DNA from: Paucibacter sediminis
GTDB taxonomy: Bacteria; Pseudomonadota; Gammaproteobacteria; Burkholderiales; Burkholderiaceae_C
DNA: 64,000 nt
Assembly: GCF_030254645.1 (NCBI RefSeq)
Contig: NZ_CP116346.1
Coordinates: 972,001-1,036,000, forward strand
Direction: 5' to 3'
Part shown: one piece after another, positions 11,125 to 19,643 of the stretch
How positions within the stretch are numbered: position 1 is the first letter of the stretch
Layout of the letters: the number at the start of each line of letters is the position of its first letter
The notes under the pieces: model-generated
Database searches by the model: none
What the model was told of the DNA's origin: nothing
Seen by the model: only the letters and a program-made list of their open reading frames with translations
Made by a program: the position numbers and the translations under genes

Positions 11125-11138
11125 TGACAACGTTGTCA
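11125..11138. promoter_or_regulatory. LacI-type operator 1 (perfect palindrome)
   Basis: TGACAACGTTGTCA is a perfect 14-bp palindrome with the central CG typical of LacI-family sites. It lies between the divergent TonB-receptor and halogenase-like genes. The presumed ligand-responsive repressor is encoded at 12757-13818. Confidence 0.75.
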
Positions 11139-11147
11139 ATTAGAAAA

Positions 11148-11161
11148 TGACAACGCTGTCG
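11148..11161. promoter_or_regulatory. LacI-type operator 2 (one half imperfect)
   Basis: TGACAACGCTGTCG repeats operator 1 with two changes, its centre 23 bp from the first centre, about two helical turns. It covers the ATG at 11147, which argues that the halogenase-like protein starts further downstream at 11213. Confidence 0.7.
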
Positions 11162-11212
11162 TTTTCCCTAGGTGACGTGGATTTGGCGGCCCGCCCGTCC
11201 TACATTGCCGGC

Positions 11213-12754
11213 ATGCAAGCGATCCAGCACATCCTCATCGTCGGCGGTGGCACGGCCGGTTGGCTCACGGCCGCCTTCCTCGCCAAGACGCTCGGCCCGG
11301 CCATGCGCATCACCCTGGTGGAGTCCAGCGAGATCGGCATCATCGGCGTCGGCGAGGGCAGCTTTCCCTCGATACGCGGCACGCTGGCGGCCATCGGCAT
11401 CGGCGAGGCGCGCTTTCTGCGCGAGTGCCATGCCAGCTTCAAGCAGGGCATCCGCTTCGACCACTGGGTCAGGCCGCCCGACGCGCCTCGCACGGCCGGC
11501 CACAGCCACTACTTCCATCCCTTCAGCCAGCCCAGCCAGCGCCCGCACCGGCCCGAGTTGCTGCCCTACTGGCTGCTGGGCGCGGCCGCCGAGGGCAGCG
11601 CCTTCGCGGAAGCCGCCACCATGCAGAAGCGCGTGGCCGATGCCGCGCGCGCGCCCAAGCGCGCCAGCGACGGCGACTTCCTCGGCCCGCTCAACTACGC
11701 CTACCACTTCGACGCCGGCAAGCTCGCAGCCCTGCTGGCCACGCATGCGCGCGAGGCACTCGGCGTGGGCCATCTGCTGGCCACCGTCGAGCGCGTGGAA
11801 CTGGACGCCGCGGGGGCGATCGCCGCGGTGCACACGCGCGAGCAGGGCCGGCTCACGGCGGACCTCTATGTGGACTGCACCGGCTTTCGCGCCGCACTCA
11901 TCGGCGAGGCACTGGGCTCGCCCTTCAAGGACCTCAACAGCAGCCTGTTCGTGGACCGCGCCATCGCCATGCAAGTGCCTTATGCGCGCGCCGACCAGCC
12001 GATCCCCTCCTACACCATCTCCACCGCGCACGAGGCCGGCTGGACCTGGGACATCGGCCTGCAGCAGCGCCGCGGCATCGGCTATGTTTACTCCAGCAAC
12101 CACAGCGACGAGGCCGCGGCCGAAGCGGTGCTGCGCCGCTACATCGGCCCCGCCAGCGAGGCCCTCAGCCCGCGCCTGCTGAAGCTGCGCGTCGGCTATC
12201 GCGAGACGCAATGGGTGAAGAACTGCGTCGCCATCGGGCTCTCGGGCGGCTTTCTCGAGCCGCTGGAGTCATCCGGCATCGGCTTGATCGAGACCGCCGC
12301 CTACCTGCTGGGCTTTGCCTTCCCGCGCGACGGCAACACCGAGCCGGCGGCGCGCCAGTTCAACGCCCACATGAAGGCGCGCTACGAGCGCATCGTCGAT
12401 TTCGTCAAGCTGCATTACTGCCTGACGCAGCGCCAGGACAGCGCCTTCTGGCGCGACAACCAGCGCCCCGAATCCATCCCCGCCAGCCTGCAGGAGCGTC
12501 TGGCCCAGTGGCGCTGCCGCCCGCCCCACCGCATGGACTTCATCACCGACCTGGAGATGTACCCGCCCTCCAGCTGGCAGTACGTGCTGCACGGCATGGA
12601 ATATGACTGCGACCTGAGCGCCAGCCGCGCCGCCTACCCGCAATTCGCCGAGGCCCAGCAGGAGTTCCGCATGATCCAGCAGCTCAGCGAGCATGCGCTG
12701 CGCGACCTGCCGGATCATCGGGCGCTGCTGGAGCAGCTGACTGCCAGGGGCTAG
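11213..12754 (+). CDS. Tryptophan halogenase-like FAD-dependent monooxygenase
   Basis: Flavoprotein of 513 residues. The start at 11213 places the dinucleotide-binding motif ILIVGGGTAGWLTAAFLAKT right at the N-terminus and leaves both operators upstream. Family motifs seen are GVGEGSFPSIRG, a lysine in HASFKQGIRFDHW where PrnA-type enzymes have their catalytic lysine, and VDCTGFRAALIGEAL. The family WxWxIP signature reads WTWDIG here, so true chlorination of tryptophan is doubtful. Relatives of this type recur beside TonB receptors in carbohydrate loci, with unknown function. It is divergent from the receptor gene and shares its operators, and the LacI gene follows convergently 2 bases after its stop. 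Confidence 0.85.
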   Translation: MQAIQHILIVGGGTAGWLTAAFLAKTLGPAMRITLVESSEIGIIGVGEGSFPSIRGTLAAIGIGEARFLRECHASFKQGIRFDHWVRPPDAPRTAGHSHYFHPFSQPSQRPHRPELLPYWLLGAAAEGSAFAEAATMQKRVADAARAPKRASDGDFLGPLNYAYHFDAGKLAALLATHAREALGVGHLLATVERVELDAAGAIAAVHTREQGRLTADLYVDCTGFRAALIGEALGSPFKDLNSSLFVDRAIAMQVPYARADQPIPSYTISTAHEAGWTWDIGLQQRRGIGYVYSSNHSDEAAAEAVLRRYIGPASEALSPRLLKLRVGYRETQWVKNCVAIGLSGGFLEPLESSGIGLIETAAYLLGFAFPRDGNTEPAARQFNAHMKARYERIVDFVKLHYCLTQRQDSAFWRDNQRPESIPASLQERLAQWRCRPPHRMDFITDLEMYPPSSWQYVLHGMEYDCDLSASRAAYPQFAEAQQEFRMIQQLSEHALRDLPDHRALLEQLTARG

Positions 12755-12766
12755 GGTCAGGTCTTG
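12754..12766 (-). repeat. Dispersed 13-mer, copy 2
   Basis: Reads GGGTCAGGTCTTG on the plus strand and covers the LacI stop codon region. Confidence 0.7.
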
Positions 12767-13818
12767 CGCTTGCCCTTGCCATGCAGGGCGCTGGTGGAAT
12801 TGCGCACCAGCAGCTCGTGCGGCAGCACCCGGTTGACGGACGGCGGCGGCGCGCCCTCGGCCGGCTCGCGCGGCGGCGCGATCAGCATCTCCACCGCCGC
12901 GCGCGCCATCTCCTCCATCGGCTGGCGCACCGTGGTGAGCGGCGGCCACACCAGGCTGGCGGCGGGCGAATCGTCGAAGCCGGCGATGGAGAGATCGGCC
13001 GGCACCGCCAGGCCGAGGCGCTGCGCCGCGGCCAGCACGCCCAGCGCCATGTCGTCGTTGCCGGCGAATACCGCGGTGGGGCGCACGCGCCGGCTCAGCA
13101 GCTGGTGCGCGGCCTCCACGCCCGAGGGGAAGGTGAAGTCGCCGCCCCACACCAGCTCGGCGTCCACCGCCAGCCCATGCGAGAGCATGGCGCGCTCGAA
13201 GCCCTGGTAGCGCATGCCCGAGGCGGCCTGGTCGTCCGGGCCCTTGATGAAGGCGATGCGCTGATGGCCCAGGCTGATGAGCAGGTTGGTGACCTCCTCG
13301 GCCGCACGCACATCGTCGATGCGCACGCTGGGCTGCGCCGCCGAAACCTCGCGCGGCGACATCAGCACGCAGGGCGTGTTGGAATCCAGCAGGGCCTTGA
13401 GCACGCGCGCGTTGTCGCACAGCGGCGGGGTCAGGATCATGCCGTCGGGGCGCAGGGCCGCCACCATGCGCTCGACCTGGCTGTCGATGTCGGGCGCGTC
13501 GTTGTGCAGCGACTCCACCACCAGGTGATAGCCCGATTCGCGGCAGCGCAGCGTGGCGCCCTTCTGCACCCCGGCCACAAAGGCCGCGCTGGGGTCGTAA
13601 TAGAGCAGACCGATCAGAAAGCTGCGCGCACCGGCGAGGCTGCGCGCCGACAGCTTGGGCCGGTACTTCAGCTCGGCCACCACCTTGAGCACCTGGGCGC
13701 GCGTCTGCTCGTGCACACCGGGCTCCTGGTTGAGCACGCGCGACACGGTCTTGATCGACACACCGGCCTGGGCGGCCACGTCGATGATGGTGGGGGCTGA
13801 ACCTGCTTTGGCGCTCAA
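12757..13818 (-). CDS. LacI-family transcriptional regulator
   Basis: DNA-binding repressor of about 353 residues. The LacI helix-turn-helix reads TIIDVAAQAGVSIKTVSRVLN, followed by the hinge helix region KLSARSLAGARS and a periplasmic-binding-protein-like sensor domain. A TTG start at 13818 is proposed because it has a GAGGACAG ribosome site and puts the HTH at the N-terminus; the upstream in-frame ATG at 13920 would add 34 residues unlike LacI proteins. It likely controls the divergent receptor and halogenase genes through the palindromes at 11125-11161, with a glucoside or glucose as inducer (inferred). The C-terminus is very basic (GKGKRKT). The stop region contains one copy of the dispersed 13-bp repeat. 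Confidence 0.88.
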   Translation of the reverse strand: MSAKAGSAPTIIDVAAQAGVSIKTVSRVLNQEPGVHEQTRAQVLKVVAELKYRPKLSARSLAGARSFLIGLLYYDPSAAFVAGVQKGATLRCRESGYHLVVESLHNDAPDIDSQVERMVAALRPDGMILTPPLCDNARVLKALLDSNTPCVLMSPREVSAAQPSVRIDDVRAAEEVTNLLISLGHQRIAFIKGPDDQAASGMRYQGFERAMLSHGLAVDAELVWGGDFTFPSGVEAAHQLLSRRVRPTAVFAGNDDMALGVLAAAQRLGLAVPADLSIAGFDDSPAASLVWPPLTTVRQPMEEMARAAVEMLIAPPREPAEGAPPPSVNRVLPHELLVRNSTSALHGKGKRKT

Positions 13819-14005
13819 TGCACTGTCCTCGTGCCATTTCTGGGAGTCGAGGCCGCACTGTGCCACAGGCCCATGCACGCATGCCGGCCCAAGCCGTGTA
13901 CTTTTGCCACAGAGCCGCACGGCCGGCGCCCGAGTTTGCGCGCAAGCCGCGCAAGCTGGCTAAAGTAGCCCGCAATCTTCCAACGCCTTGAATCGACACC
14001 ACGGG

Positions 14006-15757
14006 ATGAGTTCCGCCCCCCTGCCAGATCCCCCGCACAGCGACCGGCGCAAGGCCGAGGCCGCGCTGCGCGAGGCCGACGAGATCTGGAAGCTGGCGCT
14101 CGAAGCCACCGGCGATGGCGTCTGGGACTGGTGGGTGCAGGAGGGGCGCGAGACCTTCTCGCCCGGCTACCTGGCCATCTATGGCTATACGCAGGCCGAG
14201 ATCGAGGAGAGCCCGGAGAGCTTCGACACGCGCACCCACCCCGACGACATCGCCCAGATGGAGCTGGACCGGCAGGCCCATTTCGAAGGCCTGACGCCCA
14301 GCTATGTGAACGAGCACCGGGTGCGCTGCAAGGACGGCAGCTGGAAATGGATTCTGACGCGCGGCATGGTGATCGCCCGCGACGAGGAAGGCCGGCCGCT
14401 GCGCATGGTGGGCACGCATACCGACATCACGCACCGCAAGGAAAGCGAGGCGCTGATCTGGCAGCAGGCGCATCTGGACAGCCTCACCGGCCTGCCGAAT
14501 CGCCGCATGCTGCGCGAGCGCCTGGAGCGCCAGCTCGAGCTCTGCGGCGGGGCGGGCCAGCAGCTGGCGGTGCTGTTCGTCGACCTGGACCATTTCAAGG
14601 AGGTCAACGACACGCTGGGCCATGGCAAGGGAGACGCGCTGCTGCTGCAGGCGGCCCAGCGCATCCGCGCCGTGCTGCGGCCACAGGACACGGTGGCGCG
14701 CATGGGCGGCGACGAGTTCACCGTGCTGATGCCCGATGTGGGCGGGCGGGCCGAGGTGAATGCGGTGGTCGAGGCGCTGATCGCGGGCATGGCCGCCGTC
14801 TACCTGCTGGACGGCGAGCGGGCGTTCGTCTCGGCCAGCGTGGGCATTGCGCTGTTCCCCGAGCATGGCCGCGAGATCGAGGCGCTCTTCAAGCATGCCG
14901 ACCAGGCGCTCTACGTGGCCAAGGACAGCGGCCGCAACCGTTATCACTACTTCACGCCCGAGCTGCAGGCGCAGGCCCGCATGCGCGTGCGCCTCACCAA
15001 CGATCTGCGCGGTGCGGTCGAGCGCGGCGAGTTCAGGCTGGTCTACCAGCCCATCGTCGAACTGGCCAGCGGCCGCATCCTCAAGGCCGAGGCCCTGCTG
15101 CGCTGGCAGCATCCGCAGCTGGGCCTGATCACGCCGGGCGAGTTCATTGCGCTGGCCGAGAACAGCGGCCAGATCGTCGAGATCGGCGAATGGGTGTTCC
15201 GCGAAAGCGCGGCGCAGGTGCAGGCCTGGCGGCGCACGCTGGCGCCGCAGTTCCAGCTCAGCATCAACAAGTCGCCGCTGCAGTTCCGCGCCGAGACCGG
15301 CGTGCACTCGCTGTGGGTCGCGCAGCTCGAGGCGCTGGGCCTGCCCGGTTCGGCGCTCGCCGTCGAGATCACCGAGGGCCTGCTGCTGGAGCGCCACAGC
15401 CCCGCGGGCGAGCAGCTGGCGCATCTGCGCCGCGCCGGCATCAGCATCGCGCTGGACGATTTCGGCACCGGCTATTCATCGCTTTCCTATCTGCAGCGCT
15501 ACGAGCTCGACGAGCTCAAGATCGACCGCAGCTTCGTCAGCAATCTGCAGCCGGGCTCCAAGGATCTGGCGCTGTGCAAGGCCATCATCACCATGGCCCA
15601 TGAGTTGGGCATGCGGGTGGTGGCCGAGGGCGTGGAGACGGCCGCGCAGCGCGATCTGTTGCTGGAGGCGGGCTGCGACCTGGGCCAGGGCTACTGGTTC
15701 GCGCGCCCGATGGCCGCACCGGCGCTGGAGCGCCTGCTGGAAAACAGCATCGGCTAG
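14006..15757 (+). CDS. PAS-GGDEF-EAL cyclic-di-GMP turnover protein
   Basis: 583 residues. A PAS/PAC sensor occupies about 30-145, with the PAC-type end MVGTHTDITHRKESE, then a GGDEF domain with intact signature at 234-238 preceded by RMGG, then an EAL domain with EALLRW from 362, EITEG, DDFGTGYSS, LKIDRSF and QGYWFARPM. Both halves retain their catalytic signatures, so it could make and degrade c-di-GMP. The I-site RxxD before GGDEF is not evident (LRPQDTVARMGGDEF). No membrane segment is seen. A TTG start at 13988 is possible; the ATG at 14006 follows an ACGGG. The next gene, 13 bases on, encodes a periplasmic binding protein. Confidence 0.92.
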   Translation: MSSAPLPDPPHSDRRKAEAALREADEIWKLALEATGDGVWDWWVQEGRETFSPGYLAIYGYTQAEIEESPESFDTRTHPDDIAQMELDRQAHFEGLTPSYVNEHRVRCKDGSWKWILTRGMVIARDEEGRPLRMVGTHTDITHRKESEALIWQQAHLDSLTGLPNRRMLRERLERQLELCGGAGQQLAVLFVDLDHFKEVNDTLGHGKGDALLLQAAQRIRAVLRPQDTVARMGGDEFTVLMPDVGGRAEVNAVVEALIAGMAAVYLLDGERAFVSASVGIALFPEHGREIEALFKHADQALYVAKDSGRNRYHYFTPELQAQARMRVRLTNDLRGAVERGEFRLVYQPIVELASGRILKAEALLRWQHPQLGLITPGEFIALAENSGQIVEIGEWVFRESAAQVQAWRRTLAPQFQLSINKSPLQFRAETGVHSLWVAQLEALGLPGSALAVEITEGLLLERHSPAGEQLAHLRRAGISIALDDFGTGYSSLSYLQRYELDELKIDRSFVSNLQPGSKDLALCKAIITMAHELGMRVVAEGVETAAQRDLLLEAGCDLGQGYWFARPMAAPALERLLENSIG

Positions 15758-15770
15758 GGCGAGGCGGACC

Positions 15771-16556
15771 ATGGCTTGCACCGTCACCACCTTCGCCCGC
15801 CGGCTCGCCCTGCTGGCCGGCCTGCTGCTCGTCGCGCCAGCGGCGCTGGCCGAGCCGCCGGACGAGCCCCAGACGGTGTGGGTGGGCGGCTATGTCTTCC
15901 CGCCCTTCGTCGACAAGTCCGCCGGCGTCACGCATGAGCTGATCGGCGCGATGAACCGCTTCCAGCAGGACTATCGCTTCCGCTTCATTCCCACCTCATC
16001 CAAGCGCCGCTATGCCGACCTCGCGCGTGGCGCCTTCAGCGTAATCCTGTTCGAGAACATCGAGTGGGGCTGGGACCGCCAGCAGGTGGAGGCCAGCAAG
16101 GTCTATCTGCAGGGCGATGGCGAGGTCTATGTGGCGCTGAACAAGCCCGGGCGCGACCAGCACTTCTTCGATGACCTGAGCCAGCGCAGCCTGATCGCCG
16201 TGACCGGCTATCACTACGGCTTTGCCAATTTCAACGCGGATGCCGCCGAACTCAGGAAGCGCTACCGCATCACCTTCAGCGACGACAACGAAGCCAGCCT
16301 GCGCATGCTGCAGCTGGAGCGCGGCGAGGTCGCCATCATCACCCGCTCCTATCTGCAGCACTATCTGCAGGCCCGGCCGGCCCTGAGGGAGCGCCTGCTG
16401 GTCTCGGAGCGGCTGGACCAGGCCTATGCGCACACCGCCCTGGTCAGAAAGGGCAGCCGCCCCAGCGCCGAGGAGATCGACGCCCTGCTCGGCCGCATGG
16501 CGGCCAGCGGCGCGCTGGCCGAGGTCTGGCGCAAATACGGCCTCGACGCGCGCTGA
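15771..16556 (+). CDS. Periplasmic substrate-binding protein (family 3, PF00497 type), orphan
   Basis: 261 residues with a signal peptide (ARRLALLAGLLLVAPAALA) and a family-3 binding-protein fold of the amino-acid/polar-compound type: VWVGGYVFPPFV at the mature N-terminus and a C-terminal EIDALLGRMAASGALAEVWRKYG helix typical of the family. GAGGCGG three bases before the ATG is the ribosome site. No permease or ATPase gene is near. It follows the c-di-GMP gene closely and may act as a ligand sensor rather than a transporter subunit (inference). The double hairpin arm downstream ends the operon. Confidence 0.85.
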   Translation: MACTVTTFARRLALLAGLLLVAPAALAEPPDEPQTVWVGGYVFPPFVDKSAGVTHELIGAMNRFQQDYRFRFIPTSSKRRYADLARGAFSVILFENIEWGWDRQQVEASKVYLQGDGEVYVALNKPGRDQHFFDDLSQRSLIAVTGYHYGFANFNADAAELRKRYRITFSDDNEASLRMLQLERGEVAIITRSYLQHYLQARPALRERLLVSERLDQAYAHTALVRKGSRPSAEEIDALLGRMAASGALAEVWRKYGLDAR

Positions 16557-16575
16557 ACGAGAACCCAAAAACGCA

Positions 16576-16603
16576 AAAGGCCAGCACTTGCGTGCTGGCC
16601 TTT
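16576..16603. terminator. Bidirectional rho-independent terminator
   Basis: Twelve-base-pair stem AAAGGCCAGCAC / GTGCTGGCCTTT with loop TTGC, flanked by A-rich sequence on the left and TTTCTTGTTT on the right. It serves the binding-protein gene on the plus strand and tRNA-Leu on the minus strand. Confidence 0.9.
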
Positions 16604-16609
16604 CTTGTT

Positions 16610-16694
<85 letters not shown>

Positions 16695-16767
16695 TTGCTT
16701 TTCTTCGCCGTTCTTGCTGCTGCTTGTTCAGCGAAGAGGCCGGACTATAGCATGGGATTTGAGGATT

Positions 16768-18159
16768 TCAAGAAATTCCTTTCAGGGCCTCGAATATTCG
16801 CGTCACGTCGTCCATGCGGGTGCGCCAGTTGCTGAAGGCCGCGCGCACCGCCCAGCGGCCCTGGAACAGGGTCGGCGTGAGGAAGGCCTCGCCGCTGTCG
16901 CGCAGGCGTTCCAGCCGGGCCTGCACGCTGGCCGCATCGGTGCAGCCGCGCAGCGCGAAGCAGACGATGTTGAGCCGCACCGGCGCCAGCAGTTCCAGGC
17001 CGGGCTGCTGCGCGATCAGCTCGCCCAGCCGGCGCGCGCCATCGATATTGCGCGCCACGATCTCGGCATGGCCGGCGCGGCCATAGGCCTGCACGGCGAA
17101 CCAGGCCGGCAAGGCGCGCCAGCGGCGCGAGTTCTCGGGCGTGAGGTGCACGAAGTCCGCGCCCCCGGCCTTCTCGTCGGGCTCGCCCAGATAGGCGGCC
17201 GCGTTCTGGAACACGCGCAGCTGCAAGGCGCGGTGGCGCGTGAACTGCAGGGCGCTGTCATAGGGCACGTTCAGCCACTTGTGGCAGTCCACGCAGACCG
17301 AATCGGCCGCGTCCAGGCCCGCCACCCGATCCGCCACCCGCGCGTCCAGCGCGGCAAAGGCGCCGAAGGCCGCGTCCACATGCAGCCAGAAGGGGTAGCG
17401 TTCGCGCAGCGCGGCGATGGCGCGCAGCTCGTCGAAGTCACCGCTGTTGACGGTGCCGGCATTCGCCACCACGATCACCGGCCGGCCCTGCTGGGCCTGC
17501 AGCGCCAGCTCCAGCGCCCGCGGGTCGACGGCATCGCGCCCCGCCAGTGTGGCCACCGGCTGCAGCGCCTGGCGCCCCAGGCCCAGCATGGACAGCGCCT
17601 TGTGGATGCTGGAATGCGCCGCGCCGGAGAGCACCGTCACTGGCCCCAGCGCGCTCACGCCGACCTCGCTGACGCGCACGCCGCGCTGCTCGCCCAGCCA
17701 TTCGCGCGCCAGCGCCAGGCCGACGAAGTTGGACATGGTGGCGCCGGACACGAAGGCCCCCTGGTGCGCGGCGCCGAGGCCGAACCAGCCGGCCAGCTCG
17801 CGCACCGTCTGGCGCTCGAGCTCGGGCGCCTCGGAGTCCCAGCCGGCCGTGGGGTTCTGGTCCAGCGCGGCGGTCAGCCAATCGCCCACCAGGCTGGCCG
17901 GCGTGGCGCCACCGGTCACGAAGCCCAGGTAGCGCGGCCCGGCACTGCCGGCCAGGCGCGGCAGCCAGCGCTGCTCGAACAGGCGCAGCGCCGCCGCGGC
18001 ACCGGGCTCGGCGCTGCGCAGCAGGGCCGCTTCGGGCGCCTGCGGGCGCACCGCCGCCGGCCGCTCGTCCAACCCCGTCAGGCTGGTCAGCGCGGTCGCG
18101 CGCGCCGCCGCCAGCAGCGCGGGCAGATCCAGCAGATCACGTTGCAACAGCTCATGCAT
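16768..18159 (-). CDS. Group II PLP-dependent decarboxylase
   Basis: 463 residues, cytoplasmic. Group II decarboxylase (aromatic-amino-acid/glutamate decarboxylase superfamily) features are GFVTGGATPASL, GAFVSGATMSNFVGL, the aspartate in LHVDAAFGAFAAL that contacts the PLP ring, and the PLP lysine K294 in VDCHKWLNVPYDS. The start at 18159 gives MHELLQRD with AGGAGC ahead of it. The substrate cannot be read from the sequence; L-DOPA/tryptophan/tyrosine-type or aliphatic substrates are all possible. It is divergent from a MocR-type PLP-binding regulator, which is the expected controller. The last 30 residues include VRAAFSNWRTRMDDVTRIF, typical of this family. Confidence 0.9.
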   Translation of the reverse strand: MHELLQRDLLDLPALLAAARATALTSLTGLDERPAAVRPQAPEAALLRSAEPGAAAALRLFEQRWLPRLAGSAGPRYLGFVTGGATPASLVGDWLTAALDQNPTAGWDSEAPELERQTVRELAGWFGLGAAHQGAFVSGATMSNFVGLALAREWLGEQRGVRVSEVGVSALGPVTVLSGAAHSSIHKALSMLGLGRQALQPVATLAGRDAVDPRALELALQAQQGRPVIVVANAGTVNSGDFDELRAIAALRERYPFWLHVDAAFGAFAALDARVADRVAGLDAADSVCVDCHKWLNVPYDSALQFTRHRALQLRVFQNAAAYLGEPDEKAGGADFVHLTPENSRRWRALPAWFAVQAYGRAGHAEIVARNIDGARRLGELIAQQPGLELLAPVRLNIVCFALRGCTDAASVQARLERLRDSGEAFLTPTLFQGRWAVRAAFSNWRTRMDDVTRIFEALKGIS

Positions 18160-18198
18160 GATGAAAAAGCTCCTGTCTCGATGCCCCATGCTAGAGTC

Positions 18199-18225
18199 AA
18201 TTGGACCGACTCGAGCAATCCAATT
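18199..18225. promoter_or_regulatory. Inverted repeat in the decarboxylase/MocR divergent promoter
   Basis: AATTGGA and TCCAATT form perfect 7-bp arms around a 13-base spacer, 8 bases before the MocR ATG. This AT-richer patch is the probable operator for the regulator and/or overlaps its promoter. Confidence 0.55.
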
Positions 18226-18233
18226 CATCCGCC

Positions 18234-19643
18234 ATGGACTGGCACCATCCATCCGCCCTGCACCCTGCCCTGCAAGAGGCGCTGACGCGCTCGCCGCGCT
18301 ACGCGGCCCTGGCCACCGCCCTGCAGGGCCTGATACTGCGCGGCGAGTTGCTGCCCGGCGATCGCCTGCCGCCCGAGCGGCGCCTGGCCGAGCTACTGGG
18401 CCTGAGCCGCAGCACCGTGGTGGCCGCCTATGCGCGCCTGGCCGAGGGCGGCTGGGTGAGCGCGCGCCAGGGTCAGGGCACCACGGTCGCGGCCGGGCCA
18501 CCCGGCCATGTGGCGGCGGGCAAACGCCATGTGCGCCTGGGCAATCCAGCGCTGCGTTATGCGCCGGCGCAGGCCACCGAGCCCTGGATCGACTTCGCCC
18601 TGGCCACCGCCGTGCCCGAGCTGGCCTGGCTGCAACCCAGTGCCGCGGCCGCCAGCCTGGTGCTGCGCGAGCATGCCTACCAGCCCGAGGGCATGCTGGC
18701 GCTGCGCGAGCGCATCGCGGCGCGCTACACGCGCCAGGGCCTGCCCACCACGCCCGAGCAGCTGCTGGTGTGCGCCGGTGCGCAGCAGGCCATCAGCCTG
18801 CTCGCCCAGCAATACCTGACGCCCGGCGACCGGGTGCTGCTGGAGTCGCCCAACTACTTCGGCGCCATCGATGCCTTCCGCAGCTGCGGCGCGACGCTGG
18901 ACGAACTGCCGGTGTTGCCGCGCGCCGGCCATGCGGCGGCCTTCTGCGCCGCGCTCGCCACGCGGCGCCACAAGCTCGCCTATGTGTGCCCGACGGTGCA
19001 CAACCCCAGCGGCATGAGCTGGCCGCGCAGCGCCTGCGAACGGCTGGCGCGCACGGCCGCGCAGGGCAGCAGCCTGCTGTTGGTGGACGACTCGCTCGCC
19101 GAGCTGCATTTCGAGGCGGATGCCAGGCCCTTGTCGGCACCGCGCGGCGCGCCCATCGTGCACATCGGCAGTCTTTCCAAGACCTTGTGGGCGGGCCTGC
19201 GCATCGGCTGGCTGCGCGCGCCCACGCCCATCATCGAGACCCTGCGCCGCGCCAAGGCCAACGCCGACATCAGCTGCAGCATGCTCGGCAGCGCCCTCGC
19301 CTGCGAGCTGCTGGACCGCTACGACGGCCTGCTGGCGCCACGCCGCCGCCAGCTGCAGTCACAGGCCCGGCAGCTGCTGGCGGAGCTGCAGCGGCTGCTG
19401 CCCGACTGGCACGCGCGCCTGCCCGAGGGCGGCCTGTTCCTGTGGGCGCAGCTGCCGGCACGCGGGCGCAATGCCGAGGCCTGGGTGGAGGCCGCCGCCG
19501 CGGCCCGGGTCAGGCTGACCCCCGGCACGGCAATGACGGCGGGGCCCGGCTACCAGCACCATCTGCGCCTGACCTTCACCCAGCCGCCCGCGCTGGCCCT
19601 GGCGGGCCTGCAAAGGCTGGCCGCGCTGGCCGCCGCTCACTGA
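18234..19643 (+). CDS. MocR/GntR-type regulator with aminotransferase domain
   Basis: 469 residues. A GntR winged helix covers about 10-80 (ALQGLILRGELLPGDRLPPE, ELLGLSRSTVVAAY). A class I aminotransferase-like domain follows, with its PLP-binding lysine K316 in SLSKTLWAGLRIGW. The ATG at 18234 is preferred over the in-frame TTG at 18201, which would place the operator-like inverted repeat inside the gene. MocR proteins usually sense PLP or an amino-acid adduct and control a divergent enzyme gene; here that is the group II decarboxylase. Its 3' end overlaps the convergent FAD-enzyme gene by 7 bases. Confidence 0.92.
   Translation: MDWHHPSALHPALQEALTRSPRYAALATALQGLILRGELLPGDRLPPERRLAELLGLSRSTVVAAYARLAEGGWVSARQGQGTTVAAGPPGHVAAGKRHVRLGNPALRYAPAQATEPWIDFALATAVPELAWLQPSAAAASLVLREHAYQPEGMLALRERIAARYTRQGLPTTPEQLLVCAGAQQAISLLAQQYLTPGDRVLLESPNYFGAIDAFRSCGATLDELPVLPRAGHAAAFCAALATRRHKLAYVCPTVHNPSGMSWPRSACERLARTAAQGSSLLLVDDSLAELHFEADARPLSAPRGAPIVHIGSLSKTLWAGLRIGWLRAPTPIIETLRRAKANADISCSMLGSALACELLDRYDGLLAPRRRQLQSQARQLLAELQRLLPDWHARLPEGGLFLWAQLPARGRNAEAWVEAAAAARVRLTPGTAMTAGPGYQHHLRLTFTQPPALALAGLQRLAALAAAH

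Noticed and set aside
8613-11150. Long open frame on the plus strand opposite the TonB receptor
   Set aside because: Composition is alanine/arginine/glycine/histidine-rich as expected for the antisense of a GC-rich gene; the receptor on the other strand is fully supported.
11147-11212. Upstream start of the halogenase-like gene at 11147
   Set aside because: That ATG lies inside operator 2 and the FAD motif begins properly from 11213.
12269-15424. Minus-strand frame of about 1050 codons across LacI and GGDEF genes
   Set aside because: It covers parts of three supported genes in other frames and has no recognisable motif; an artefact of GC-rich sequence.
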